Of a stretch of DNA of 64,000 nucleotides, positions 10,349-22,730 are shown piece after piece (position 1 is the first letter of the stretch; each line of letters opens with the position of its first letter). The DNA comes from Whalleya microplaca (taxonomy: Eukaryota > Ascomycota > Sordariomycetes > Xylariales > Xylariaceae). Both the position numbers and the translations under genes were made by a program. Location of the stretch: assembly GCA_022497155.1 (NCBI GenBank), contig MU385731.1, forward strand, positions 124,001 through 188,000. Reading direction: 5' to 3'. Under the pieces are notes generated by a model that saw nothing but the letters and a program-made list of their open reading frames with translations, had not been told where the DNA came from and did no database searches.

Positions 10349-11552
10349 GGTGGTGGTGATTGTGTGTGTGTTGTTTGGTGTTGAACTGGATGTTAGGTCT
10401 TAGTTATGGGATTGTATACGGAGGTAGCTTGTTCTGATCGATACTGAAAAGTTCAGAACAAAGATTGCGGTCGAAGTCATGTAGGTAGTTGATATACTCG
10501 GGATCGTTTGGGCCTCTTACGTCAATCCCACGCTTGAGCTACATCAAGTTTACGTCACGACGTCAAGATATCTTCACATTGGAGGACGCTCCGATTTCTA
10601 TTCATTCCTTTCATAGTAGAGGAGTCTTTTCTGTTACGTTAATTGCGTATAGCATACGCGAGGAAATAGATGATCAGACTACGTAGAGCCTGATAGGGTT
10701 GGAGATGATATTCAAATGTTGGATTAGATGGTTACCCATATTTCCTATTCTTCGCCGATGGAGGTCTCACTATAACCAGAGCTATGGACTAATATCCTAA
10801 CAGACTAGTGGTGAGTCTATAATGTATCTACAGATTACTCAATACGTTAAAACATTCCGAATGCCAACAACCCTACCTGTTACGGCTAGATCAGGTCTAC
10901 TTTGCGCCGATGTGACACCCGGGTCGGAGCCGGGGCTTCGAGACAGATCCCCACTCGTACCTCTAGAATCCCGGCTCTATGTTTGTCTTCGACAGAGGCG
11001 TGTCCGAACATCGTAGCGACACGTAACGAGCGTATATAGATTAGAACTGAGCCTGGTGTTCTTACAATTTACTGAAAGAAGGGATTCCAACAATGGAAAT
11101 ATTAGCTGGTAATAGCATCTTATTATAAGTTAGGTATTATCGACAGGAGATAGATTATCTTCGTAGTCCTTCCTTCATCTGATACTCTCGTTCTCAGCAG
11201 CCATTCTCCCAGCTGATTAGCCAACCCTCAACCAAACGTGCCTCATCACCAAGCCTGGCTGGGTATATCTCCACAGAATGAAGCAAGTGATAATTGCAAT
11301 GCTGGTGCCCTCTTATGCGCTTCCCTAAGTCGACACCATGCAAGCCGGTAACTCCGTCCTGTCTTCATGGTATCTTGAACACCGGAACCCAATGATCGCA
11401 AATGAAAACACATTGAAACAAATAGCAATGATAAGAGTATATGCATCCGAAAAGGGATATAAGATCGAGATGTCGAAAAATGACGTGATAAATGAACGTT
11501 CAATCGATCGAACAGTGCTGTGTACGGGTTGAGTGGTGATTGTCGAATTAAA
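10349..11552. other. intergenic spacer with a GC-rich patch at 10879-11028
   Basis: No gene seen. A GC-rich patch begins TGTTACGG and ends near CGTAACG, and contains an 8-bp inverted repeat GAGCCGGG/CCCGGCTC. This faintly resembles a short solo LTR, but there is no target duplication and the right end does not finish in CA. Confidence 0.4.
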
Positions 11553-13660
11553 TCACTCCTCCAAAATTGGCAATCCGTCTTCCAGTAACTCTTTCTCCTG
11601 CGGCCATTCCATGGAGCCCATCGGCGCAAACTTCAAGCCGGTTTCCTTCTCCATTTCTTTACGCATCACTTCCATCTCAAGTTCCCATCGTTTCTCGAGG
11701 GTCGACCTTCGCTGACTGAATGTCGTCGTCAAGGCGTCCTCCTCGTCCGCAAAATCAGACTCAAGGTTCTCTACCTCCTTCTTGTGTCTCTCAATCACTC
11801 TATTCATCTCGGACTCTTGCCTTCCCAGCAACTCCTCTAGAGCTTTTGCCTGTCTGTCTCGCATTACGTTAATCTTGGCCTGGTGCAATTGCTTCATGTT
11901 CCTTTCAACGTTGTACTGTTGACCGAGTTCCCGCAGGTCTCGTTCCGACACAACTCGGGTAGGCATATCGCTGTTTGGCTTCTTGCCAAGGCCTTCGCAG
12001 TACGCTTCCATGTGCTTGAGACGAACCCGCACATTCCTTTCGCTCTGTTCCAAAGTCGAGCGTAACTCCATTTCTGCAGTCACTTGCCGATCTTCTAGGT
12101 TGGCAGCAGTTTTCGTATGTCGTTCCTTTATCCTCTCAATTGATCCCGAGTGTTTTTCCACTAAGGCGAGTTTTTGTTGCGCATGCTTCGTCCACATAAG
12201 CCACTTGGATTTTTGCTTGAAAGTTTGAAAGCGTTCTCTCTCTTTAAGTTGTTCCGCACGTAATAACTTGAATTCTTCGCATTCCCTTGTGCGCGCTTCT
12301 GCCTCAAGCATCTCGGCCGCTTCCCTTGCCGCAGCTTCTTGTTGAGCAGCCTCTTGGGCCTCGATTGCTGCCACTTCTGCTTCCTCATCTTGACGCCGTC
12401 GCTCCATCTCGGCCTCGCCGTTGCAGAAATTTGGACACCCTACCGCGGGATCCCACACTGCGCCGCATATGTAACAGAACTGAGCTCGACACCTGCATGT
12501 CATGTGCGTACACCCATGAGTGAGCTCCACCAGTGTGCGACATTTGTAACATCTTCTCCAGCCAGACTTCTCGCCCATCTTCAACACCTCGTCGAGCTCC
12601 CAATCGGCCGGGCAATCTTGACCTATTGGGTGAGCATATCTCTTGCACATGACGCAGACTGGTGTCCGACATTTGCGACAGACAGCTTGGAACGGGTGTT
12701 TTGGGTCGATCTTGGTTCGCGGCGGTATGAACTCTCCGCAAGCCGGATTGCAACAGAACACACGGGCCTCCCATGGTGTACTAAATTGTAAGACTGCCTT
12801 GAGGAACTTGTTCTGCTCTTCGCGAGTGAGAATAGACTTGATGATCGAGCCCGGTATCGGCTGGGTGCAACAGCGCGGGGGCATCTTGGATTCTTCGGCC
12901 GTTGCCTGACTGATCATGATTTTCAGGCATCTCGAGCAGTAACTATGTCCGCATGGTAACTTTTCTAGCGTTCGGTCCGACTGATGATCTTCTCGGCATG
13001 CGCTGCAAGATCTAGAAAAGCTGTTAGCTTAGATTGTAAACACTTAGTTGCGACTTAGACAAACATGACAATGCCCGCAGGACAGGATAGATGCTTCCGT
13101 CTAGGTCGTAACTTCGACAACCCCCTCTTGATACTTGTATAGCTATGTCTCGTGCTAACGCTAAATATACTCGGAGCTGACTCTTTTTCCGGAGGAGAAG
13201 CCGTCAAGAATTTGGGCTGGCTAAGACTCGGATTCAGTTGGGCGAGATATTTGTCGTATTGGGAGAAGCTGAGGGCTCTCGATCGTCTCCTTGTGAGGAT
13301 TCGCCCTGTTGGTGCTTGTTTTCCGTCACTCGAAGAATGAGAAGTCAGGTTCGTGCTCGCAGACCCCTCTGACCCTGTTGACACGGTACGTGCATGGGTA
13401 TCTAGCGTGATACTCGATTCGGTGCCGGATACATGCCGCTTGTCGTTAGCAGAGACTGCAGTCGATGGGCGGGAGACGGTAATGCCCAGTTCGGTAGCTC
13501 TCATGATCAGTTTGTTCAGATAAGCGTCAGTCTCCTCGGGCGAGCGCTGTAGGATGTGACTTAGATACTCGACATCTCCGAGTTGGTGGGAAGTACCGTC
13601 TCGACCATCAGCCAGGTCGAATGTCACAGGTCTCTGACCAGATACAGCCATGACAGGCAT
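11553..13660 (-). CDS. RBR-type E3 ubiquitin ligase with C-terminal coiled coil
   Basis: RING-between-RING ligases take ubiquitin from an E2 onto a RING2 cysteine before passing it to substrate. Exons 13660-13065 and 13011-11553, joined by a 53-nt intron (donor GTTTGT, acceptor TTTCTAG), give 684 residues. The splice falls at the start of RING1 (CSAC at 201-204, then CGH and CSRC at 219-227). The IBR begins at about 285 (CCNPAC, CRKC, CVMCKRYAH). RING2 spans about 353-395 (CYKC, HGCTHMTCRC, FCYICG); Cys366 in HGCTHM is the position of the catalytic cysteine. Residues 400-640 are a Glu/Arg/Lys-rich coiled coil. Residues 1-195 are Ser/Thr-rich and probably disordered. This layout is shared by a large fungal RBR group of mostly unknown substrates. 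Confidence 0.88.
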
Positions 13661-16600
13661 GGAATATAAGAAAAAAAAGTCAGAAGGAACCCAATTGGGG
13701 ATCAGTCAGTTGACCGGATGCATCGTTTGACAATCGGCGGGTCGGTGCAGTGGAGATAACACTACGTAGCGGTGGGGAGGATCGATCCCGGTAGCTGTCT
13801 TTCCTCACAATGCGGCGATACCTGAACGGCCAAATTGTGGAGAAATAAACTTCGAGGAGGCCAGGATATCGACCAAGGCTGCGAGGTGTGATCGACTCGC
13901 GGACTGATGCCAGAACTGGTGGGTGTTTCACACCCAGTAGACCGCCGAGGGCTGACAAACACCAGAGTCGCGTTGATACAACTACTGTGGAACCGTAGAA
14001 TCCCAGAGTTTTAGAAAATACAAACGGACGCGGCTGAGGCACAATTCAGATGTATCTAAAAGGATACAGTGGTAGACCGAGGCGTGAAGGTGATACAGAC
14101 AGGCAGGTAGGCAGGCGGGCATGCAGGAAGAGGAAAATGACCAGTGGTCAACGGGCGTTCCCGGGCAAGGTTGGGATGGATGGGTTAATTCGATACCGAC
14201 TTGGCTACGCCTGGCAACAAGCTTGCCTCAAGCTAAGATGCTATTTATTTATGATTGGGTTGGATATTGGATCGCGGTGTAGGAAGGCAAACGGAGATTG
14301 GCTGTAAGCACAATCCTTCAAGGTCAGGGCTGACTGGGGGAAGCGTGACAGTCGAATGATCAATGCCTGCATATGTATCGGAATAAAGGTGCTAAGTATG
14401 ACGATAATTGTGTTTTGGGCGTCTTCTGCTGCCCGAGTCTTGACCATAATAGATGATTCAGAGGCCCCCAATACAACAGAGAAGAAATATTGACTTGAGA
14501 TGGTTGATAGGGTAGTAGTAGTAAGGCTGGCATCAAGGATAAAGGGTTAATTGCGTACATTCCTGACCGGCGAATAAATATCGATGAGGCCGGACGAGGT
14601 GGGGAGAGGGATTGGCAATATTAAAGTTATTGAACGGGACGTGAGGCGCCTACACGCACATCGCGAAAAGCTTCAACGGCTCCCTAGTGCGTACTAACTA
14701 ATGTATAGTTCCTACTGATGATACAGAACACTAATTCTTCCATCGGTGGTTGATACACGTGTTGAACGATTGTATCGTAGGCCTGCGTCTAGGAGGCAGG
14801 CAGGTATGTAGGTATGTAGCGGTAGCGGTATATGTAGGTAGGGTATATGAAAAAATAAAGGTATAGATGGACAATTGCAGGGATGAATGTGACGAAAGAT
14901 GAAAGTGGGCGTGATTGACCGAGACGAACCGGCTGTTGCTTCCTCCCCCAGTGTAGATCGACTTGGGTCCAGATATGGCGGGGATCATTGCTCTGATGAT
15001 CCTCCGTAGTATGTACCTTGACTTCATAGACCAGTCTGAGCGGTGTAGCGGAACTCCAGCTCGCCATACGTACATACTATTGTATGGACTAAGGAAATAG
15101 CAGTCTTCTAGTTTATGAGCGTAATTCCGAACAATTCTCGACACCCATAGGATTTTGGCGAATAGATGAGCTTAGAGTAACCTTACATTACTAGAGGCAT
15201 GTATGTATGTGTGTATGTGTGTATGTGTGTATGTATGTACATGTGTAAATACATATTATAGTTCTAGCGCTGTGAAGCAATAGAACTCACTGCAGTGGGT
15301 ACCTATGTACCTACCTGCCTTACCTACTGTACATACATAATTCTCAAAACTCTGGAAGCCAGCCTCGACTCCCGATTTACATGTACAACCTATAGCTTTA
15401 GGTAATGTACTGTCGCTGCATATGCCTCTTCCCCTTTTTTTCTTTCCTGTTCGCATACTCCCGAGGCTGCCGAGGATATATCTCCTAATTAAGACGGAAT
15501 GACGAACAACTGAACAATATCCACCGGCGTTGCCGTGCCCTTGCTCATTAAATTTCCTTCTTTTCTTTTTTTAAACATCGATCAACTCCATCTCTTCAAA
15601 TAATGATTCAACGATCGGGATGTTGGACCGGAATTACAGCTTTTGTACAGCCTCCTTTTGTAAGACATCCCCACCATCGCCCGCCAATCGTTCAAGCCTT
15701 ACTACCACGTAGTGGTGTACCCCAACGGGAACTTGCAAACGCTTGGGAATCAACATGCCTCGGGATTACTACATATGTCTGTAGGATAACATCATTTTTG
15801 TCTATGCACGACTCGGTATGCAAGGTATATACGATTGATGAGTCTCCCAGCTATCTATTCGTAACATACGCTCGGCCGTATTGCAACTTAAAGCCATCCC
15901 CTCCCCTCGCTCATATCCGAGTTCCTAGCTAGGGAGTTGTGGAAAGGGGTTTCTTCCACTATATGTAGACACATGTTTTGTCATCCATGCATTGATTTCT
16001 GGCCTTCCATCTTTTAAGGCTCTTCTCAATTCCATAATGCAAGTCGCTGTTTGTCTACGCAGTATTCCATTACACCGCCTCAACTTATCAACAAACTATC
16101 TAACTAGCTTAACTACCTCAACGGTTTCTCGCATATATGTGTATACGTATCACAAGCCTTGAGATGACCCCGGACCCCGCACCAGCTTCTATTCAGATTC
16201 CAGGCCTTACTTGTCAACGGCTCAGATTAATAAGTGTTTGCCTACCTAACATCAACTCCATACCTAGCATAAGTAGTATGCATAATCCTTGGAACAAGAC
16301 CCCAGTCAAGTGTCTAAATCTTAATCTAACATCAATCATCGCAAACGGCAGTAAATACCTACAATCAGAATTTGGTACTGCCGGGGACGTTTTTAGATGT
16401 TATGAGCCTCTTTCGATTTATCTTCAACAATGCTCCCGCTATTTCTCCCGTGACAGGCTATTGTTTCCAGGCACGGCGAAAGTTCCACCAACCCCCATTT
16501 CCCATAGGATTACTCTTACAGTTACGTAGTGTGTGTGCAATCGTCATTTCAGAGCTGTCGTGATCACAACTAGCTTGTAAACTTGAATTGATTATTGTAT

Positions 16601-18017
16601 TGGCTAAGTGATCTTGCCCTAGTTGTGAAGATGTTACCCAACTAATACGTTCGGAATCCATGTTCTCCCGAGCTCCAAATGAAAAAGGAGGCTATAACAG
16701 CTACCCTTGTCGTGACAGTCAACTATATACTACTAGTTTCGGTACCGCTTCCTCTACACTGTGTGATAAGCTGTTCTACTATCCTAGGCAACTTAAACAA
16801 TATGATCTTGCCAATGACAAGTATAGTAGCCGTAGTGAAATCATGATAACCTCTGGTGCATAACCAACCAAACACAGGTAGTCCTAAACTATCCTGGAGA
16901 GAAAATAGGCTCAATTTCTTGGACCCCAGATGCCAACTTTACAACGAAGATATCGAAAAGTAGTTAGTGTCTCTACTTCGTACCTCAGAAGACTAGGCTT
17001 CAAGCTTTCTATTAGCAACTCCCGAGCCTCTGTGGCTATGTGTTTTTAAATATTTACTGACTATACATAATTGATGTCTAGTTCTGTCCACTTTGGGTCT
17101 ATAATGCAGAAGATTCGCAGACTCCTTTTTATACATTGATCCTCTCTTCTCAATCTGAACCACCAGTGCGTTGATCCGTTCACATGACTCAATATCCGAG
17201 TATACAGCCTTATGAGGTGGCAGAACAACACAGTTGTTGCACAAGAAGCTGACCTTCGCGCAACTTTTATATGCACAAACTATCAAAGAATACGGGCAGG
17301 TTATCTTACGAGGTGAAATTTCTCAATATCAAGTTGAGTATTTTAAATGCATCAAAGCAATGCCTGGATGATTGCTTGGTTAGGACACATAGAAGGAGCG
17401 CATTCTTAAGTTGATCATCTTGTGTTTCGACTATATTCGTATACTACCTAGGTACTTTCTTCTGCTACTGTTTGTAGATTGCCCATTTATTGAGGTATGA
17501 CCATAGGATACGTCAGGTAGAAAACATATTTTAGTCAGTTTCAAAGCACGCAAGGGAAACAACCATGAGATGAAGAGTATGCCAGATAGAGAACTCTTCG
17601 TGCCCCCTTCTCTTGAGCTTTTCTCTACGTACTATTCTCATTTTAAGCTACATTCGAGGGTATACCTGTTTTGTAATGAGTGCTATGCATTTCACAGCGT
17701 ATGGTTCACTAACATAGCTGGTAACTATTACATTCATGAACCCATGTTGTGATCAACTCCCTGTGCCATCCCATAACTTGACCTAGTCATCCGATCAGTG
17801 ACTGATTCGCATACTTGAATTCCATTGGACCATGTCAACAGGGCTTATCGACTGTGACTAGTTTGCTCCTTTCTGCTGTGCACTCACACACTTTTTAAAG
17901 GAGTATATATTCAGCTCAGTCCTTGAGCCTTCTCTTCATGTTTTAATCCTCACCTTCATTCGTTTCTTTCTTATTCAATCGTTCAGTCTCTCCGTGCGAG
18001 AGTATCTTCTTGTTGCT
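13661..18017. other. gene-poor region of about 4.3 kb
   Basis: No convincing gene. Open frames near 13680-14042, 15603-15932, 16137-16529 and 16993-17286 have no recognisable domain, no consistent splice signals and composition like the surrounding spacer. The first part is the RBR gene promoter; a TGTA/TGTG microsatellite sits near 15200. The last 150 bp, with a TATA-like word near 17905, is the promoter of the following peptidase gene. Confidence 0.5.
15200..15245 (+). repeat. ATGT/GTGT microsatellite
   Basis: Alternating ATGT and GTGT units over about 45 bp in gene-free DNA. A related run of TAGGTATG-like units lies at 14805-14845. Confidence 0.85.
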
Positions 18018-19061
18018 ATGTTGGCGATGAACTTCAGCCTAGCTAGTCTATGGCTACTTAGCGCACTCACTTGGGCCTCTCCAGGACGAAATGTTTTCCC
18101 CTTCGGCCAGAGCAAATACGTCTGCCCTTTTCTCGGCGGCGGAATCATAGACATCGCACAGGAAGATAGCTCCGCGGCTGCAGCAACTCCCGCTGTACAG
18201 ACCGCATCGGCGGAGTTCAATGTTCCCTGGATCAAAGCCCCTAACGGAAACCTCAGCGATCCCCACAACCAACACAGTCTAGCTCAGTGGGTTGGTATCT
18301 TAGGAAATGCCTGCGAGAGGCAAGACTGGTTCCCGTTTCTGCAGGCAGGAACAGCGGTTTCCGTATGTCAGCTACATCAACTCCCTCTTCTAATAAAATG
18401 GAAAACGGCTTCAAAGCTAGTAAGCTAATGCATATCGTCGTAGCTGGATGAAAACGGAACTAGCACAGTAGCCGCATGGGTTGAGTGGTTCCCGGCAGCG
18501 GCTCACTTCCTCGCCAGCGAGAACATGACAGTTAGTCCTGGCGATCAAATGCAAGTGACGATTGATGTATATACTCGCATTACAGGCCATGTGTAAGTTG
18601 CGCTCCTGTTGTCTATTTCTGAAACTATATTGAATAAGCAAATTTGACCATTCTGAAGAAATATGAAAAACCTTAACACCGGCCAAGAATATGATGCGGA
18701 CGTCCAGGCAGACTCGCCTGACCAACCAAACTTCCAGATCTGCCTTGGTAACGGGACCGCCCAGTTCTTCCAGGAATGGGCGATTGCCGGCGACAGGGGG
18801 GACGTGCCGGTGTTCAACAATGTTACGTTCTCTGGAGTCAGAGCTCTTAGTCGTGGTGGTGAATATTTCGACCTTGGCACCGGAACGCAGGATTATTGGA
18901 ACATGACCGATTCAGACAGAGATGTTTCTATCCCAGAGCAGCTCGGCAAGGACAAATTCGTGATCTATTCGCCTCAAGGACTTACTTGGGTTCCCCCTGA
19001 GGTTCATGACAACGGCATACCAAACCCTCCCATCCCGCAAGGGAGAATAGAGGGTGCTTGA
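18018..19061 (+). CDS. secreted glutamic peptidase, G1 (eqolisin) family
   Basis: G1 peptidases are fungal acid endopeptidases with a Gln/Glu catalytic pair on a beta-sandwich fold. Exons 18018-18362, 18444-18592 and 18659-19061 give 298 residues with a clear signal peptide (MLAMNFSLASLWLLSALTWA). The usual landmarks follow in order: WVGI, then FLQAG with Gln109 as the first catalytic residue, VEWFPAAAHFL, the GD turn in VSPGDQ, KNLNTGQEY, and AQFFQEWAI with Glu204 at the place of the catalytic glutamate. A Cys pair is present (ACERQ and QICLG). Donors are GTATGT and GTAAGT. Start chosen at the first ATG; a second at 18027 would also work. The C-terminus is about 45 residues longer than the core. 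Likely role: extracellular protein digestion at acid pH. Confidence 0.87.
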
Positions 19062-20029
19062 ACTCCCTCTTGGTCTGAGAGATATATATGGCTTCTTCCT
19101 GCCATAGATTGGCTGTGTCCATTACTCGCATGCAATATTCTGCTTATACGTTTATGAGACTTGAGTACGCGCTAGCGCAAACCACTCTGTCCGTACAACA
19201 CTAGCATAATCATAGCGAAGACTTATGTGAATTGAATTAGCGAAGCTGCTATGCTTTCCATTCTTCTCAAGCCATCTGTCTTTTAACAGAACTCATGTGA
19301 CATATGATATCCTACGGAAACGCTTACGGAACTGATTTGAAGCAACATAGGACCCAAACAATCGAACTCAGGACAATATATGTAATCGGCCTTGCTATTG
19401 AGAATTTAGAGCATGTAGGCATGGTACTAGGGAGATTGCGTATATGCTACTTAGCAGTTTAAGATATCATGAATAGACTCAGCGATGCTGTCTCGCCTGG
19501 ACGCTCGTGTCAGCCACATAGTAGCAGTACTGGGGAGTTAGAAAATCGACGTGTCTTCAATGTGTTCGTCTTCTATGATATTACATACCTAAGTATCGTA
19601 TTGCTACTGTCTTATAAATTACGGGCGATTTCAAGAGTCAGGCAGACCTGTGGATGCCTATGGACGATGAGATAATGTTAAAAAGGGGTTGGGTAACATT
19701 GCCTTCACGTTTGCGGTATCTGAAGACTGGAATGGCAACAAGTAGTCCGGACACACTTATGGATAGGCTTCGTATAATTATTCCCCTCACATGCCTCTAC
19801 CTAGTAAAGGGGTGCCTCCAGATGCCTTCTCTATATGAGCAACTAATATTCGAGGTATGCCAAGACTTGATATCAGCATATCATCCACTCAAACATACCT
19901 ACATGCCCCGTTTCGTTCGCACATACCATTCCTACATTATCACACCATAGTGCACAAGAACAGCAATTGCTCAAATAGGTACTGCCCCTTTACTACAATA
20001 AGTATTTCGGTATACATATATGTACAGGT
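19062..20029. other. spacer between convergent peptidase and SRP receptor genes
   Basis: No gene seen. Short open frames at 19469-19950 lack any domain or splice context. Confidence 0.6.
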
Positions 20030-22126
20030 TCAGCTATTGCTCAACAGCTTCTCCACCGCCCACTTGACGGAGAAGTTCCTGATATCCGAGTAATGCTGCC
20101 CAACGCCCACGAACAGAACCGGCACGTTCGTGGCGTGCACGATGCTGACCAGCGTCCCCACCATGTCGCCGACCGTGTCGCACTTCGAGATGATGAAGCC
20201 GTCCAGCGTCCGCCCGTGCCCGAAGGACGAGTTGAAGTTCCGGGCCTGGGCGACCGAGTCCGTGCCCACGAGCGCCTGCGAGCGAGTTAGTTCGAGACTT
20301 CTTTTGCTGCGTGAGAGCTCCTGTGGGGATCTTTCTTACCTCGCCGACCATCAGGATCTTGTCCGGCTGGGCGAACTTGGCGAATTTCTCGAGCGACGAC
20401 ATGAGCCGCTGGTCGTTGTGCCGCCGCCCGGCCGTGTCGATAAGCACGACGTCGTAGCCATCGTGGGCAGCCTCGCGCACTGCGTCCTTCGCAACGGTCG
20501 CGGCATCGCCTCCGTAGCCCTTCTCGAAGATCTCGACCTTGCCGCCCTCGCGCTGGGTCAGCTCCTTCAAGTTCCGCACGTGGACCTTCAACTGCTCGAC
20601 GGCGCCGGATCGGAATGTGTCTCCGGCCGCGATCAGGACCTTGTATCGGTTCTGCAGCAGGAAGTAGCAGATCTTGGACAGGTTCGTCGACTTGCCCACG
20701 CCGTTGACGCCGACGATGGAGATGACGTAGGGTCGGGCCTTGCGCATCGAGGTCGCGGGCGGTTTCACGACCGAATCGATCTCGCGCAAGAGATCTAGCG
20801 ACGATGTGGGCGTCAGCATCTTGGTGAGAGATGCTTCCATGGCTTTAGCGATGCGCGCATCGATGCTCTCGAAGCTGCCCGTCCTTACGCCTACCAGCTC
20901 CTTTTCCACGCCCTCGCAAAGCCGTAGGGCGGCTTCTCGGGCTACGTTCTTGCGCAACAGGTGGTCTTCCATGCCCTTCATCGCCTTCTCGAGGTCTGCT
21001 TTCGTCAAGGTCTTGCCGCCTACCACGTTGCGGAACAAGCCGCCGATCGTGCTTAAGCTCGAGCCTACAAGACCGGCTTTCGATTCCGTTTTCGTTGCGG
21101 CGTTCTTGGCCTCGGCGGATTGTAATATAGAGTGTACCTCGTCGTCCAAATCCTTCAGCACGAACTGTCCCTTAGACGTTGTCGTTCCCCATGAAGACGA
21201 GTCTACCCCTTCTACCGCTGTCGATCGGCCAGTCGCTTCCACCTCGCTATCGCTTGTTAAGGTATTCTGAGTCCTCGAGTAGTCCAGTTGCACATCATCT
21301 TCTTCATCCGCGAAGCCGTCGGCATCCCACTTCCGACCTTTCTTAGGCGCCTTCTTGGCTTTCCTCGCGGGACCCTCATCTCCGGAAGAAGCGGGAGCAG
21401 AGCTATTGCGTTGCATCTTCCTTGTCCTTCGCGACATCTTGGCCATGGGCCCACCTTTCGCCACGACTAAATGGTTGCTGTTCGGGGTCGAAGGTCGAGA
21501 TGTATTCGGTGTAGATTCGGCCTCCGATGGGAGTTCGTGTAGGCTATTCTGTTTCGCTCTATGCTTCAGACCAGGTAACGGCGGTTCGTCTCCAAGATTG
21601 CCGGATATGCGATCTTCTTCCAACGGGAAAGAGGCGCCCGAGGCTTGGGGCCCCTTGTTCGCCGCGCTTGACTCGAGTTCCCGGTACTGCTGGTCAAAGT
21701 ATTCGTCGAATTTGTCACAGGATACAATAGTGGTGTTCGGCTTCTTGAGCTGGTCCCCGTATAAGTCAATGAAGATAGTCTTCAGGTTGTCGACAAGCTT
21801 GTCAATCCATGACAGGTGGAGCAGAGAGCGGTAGACAGCCTAAAGTCAACTGATTAGACGCGCAAGCGACACACTTTCGAGTTGCGCCATACAACAAAGA
21901 TCACACCTAGTTCCTTCACGAAAGTCCATTTCAGAGTATGCTGGTCGGCCTTGTAGGGTGGATTGGAGGCTGTAGGTTGGTTGTCCTTTGCGCCGGCGAC
22001 AGCGCCTTTCTCCTCGATGAAGACATCGGAAATGAAGTTGTTGATGAGCGACGGGTTTACAGGCGCAAATGTTCTCGACCAGAGCACTACACCCGACGTA
22101 GTCAGGATCTCGAATGTGTCCAACAT
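20030..22126 (-). CDS. SRP101: signal recognition particle receptor subunit alpha
   Basis: The ER-membrane docking GTPase that receives SRP-ribosome complexes. Exons 22126-21893, 21839-20340 and 20275-20030, introns of 53 and 64 nt (donors GTATGG and GTAAGA), give 659 residues, normal for fungi. An N-terminal longin-like SRX domain binds the beta subunit (MLDTFEILTTSGVVLWSR, then FVAVYRSLLHLSWIDKLVDN across intron 1). A charged linker at about 150-300 contains a basic block (RKAKKAPKKGRK). The NG domain follows: helical N part from about 360, P-loop GVNGVGKST with Lys461, AGDTFRSGAVEQL, DTAGRR near 546, and SKCDTVGDMVG near the C-terminus. Divergently paired with YIF1 over a 604-bp promoter. 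Confidence 0.97.
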
Positions 22127-22730
22127 GATCGGGGGCTATTGGGCAGCCGAGAAGCAGACTTGAGGTTTTCCACCAAAATAATCAAATAGGACAGTGTAAA
22201 GACGATGAGGCGCGTAGTAGGTAATAACGTATTAAATAGTTCAATAGTACGGAGTACAGTTTACAGCTAATTAGAGAGCGCCTAGCTGAAAAGGATACGT
22301 ACTACGTACCTTGGTGTCTCAGCACTACATTGATACATGATCCTTATCTGATAAGGGACTGGGCATCGGGGCAAAAGTTTATTGCGGCTCCGGCACGTCA
22401 TGTGGAACCCGACCCCGGCGCCTTACCTAATTTAAGTACGGATTACATACATAGCTTATTAGGTAATCGAACCGTCAGGCCAGATTTAGTGGAAGAATCT
22501 CGGGACAGGGCTCCAGCTGCAGGGGGGACAGGGGACACGACAGCTTGATGATCACTGAATGAAATGAAAACACATTTTTAGAACGGCTTGGTAGCAAGCA
22601 GGCAAGCCAGCACCCTCTTACTAAGTAACTACTCGAAGCTACACAACACACCGGACGAGCTCGACACGATTACTACGACACGGATACTACGACACGGATA
22701 CTACGATACGAACAATACAACAAAGGGAAG
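22127..22730. promoter_or_regulatory. bidirectional promoter of SRP receptor alpha and YIF1
   Basis: The only sequence between two divergent start codons, so it must hold both promoters. It contains TAGGTA/TACGTA words and, next to the YIF1 start, a run of CTACGACACGGATA-type repeats (22668-22710). No TATA box stands out. Confidence 0.6.

Noticed and set aside
12339..12791. 150-codon plus-strand open frame
   Set aside because: Antisense to the RBR IBR/RING2 region.
15603..16529. Two plus-strand open frames of 109 and 130 codons
   Set aside because: No domain, signal peptide or splice context; composition like the surrounding spacer.
20130..20798. 222-codon plus-strand open frame
   Set aside because: Antisense shadow of the SRP receptor GTPase domain.
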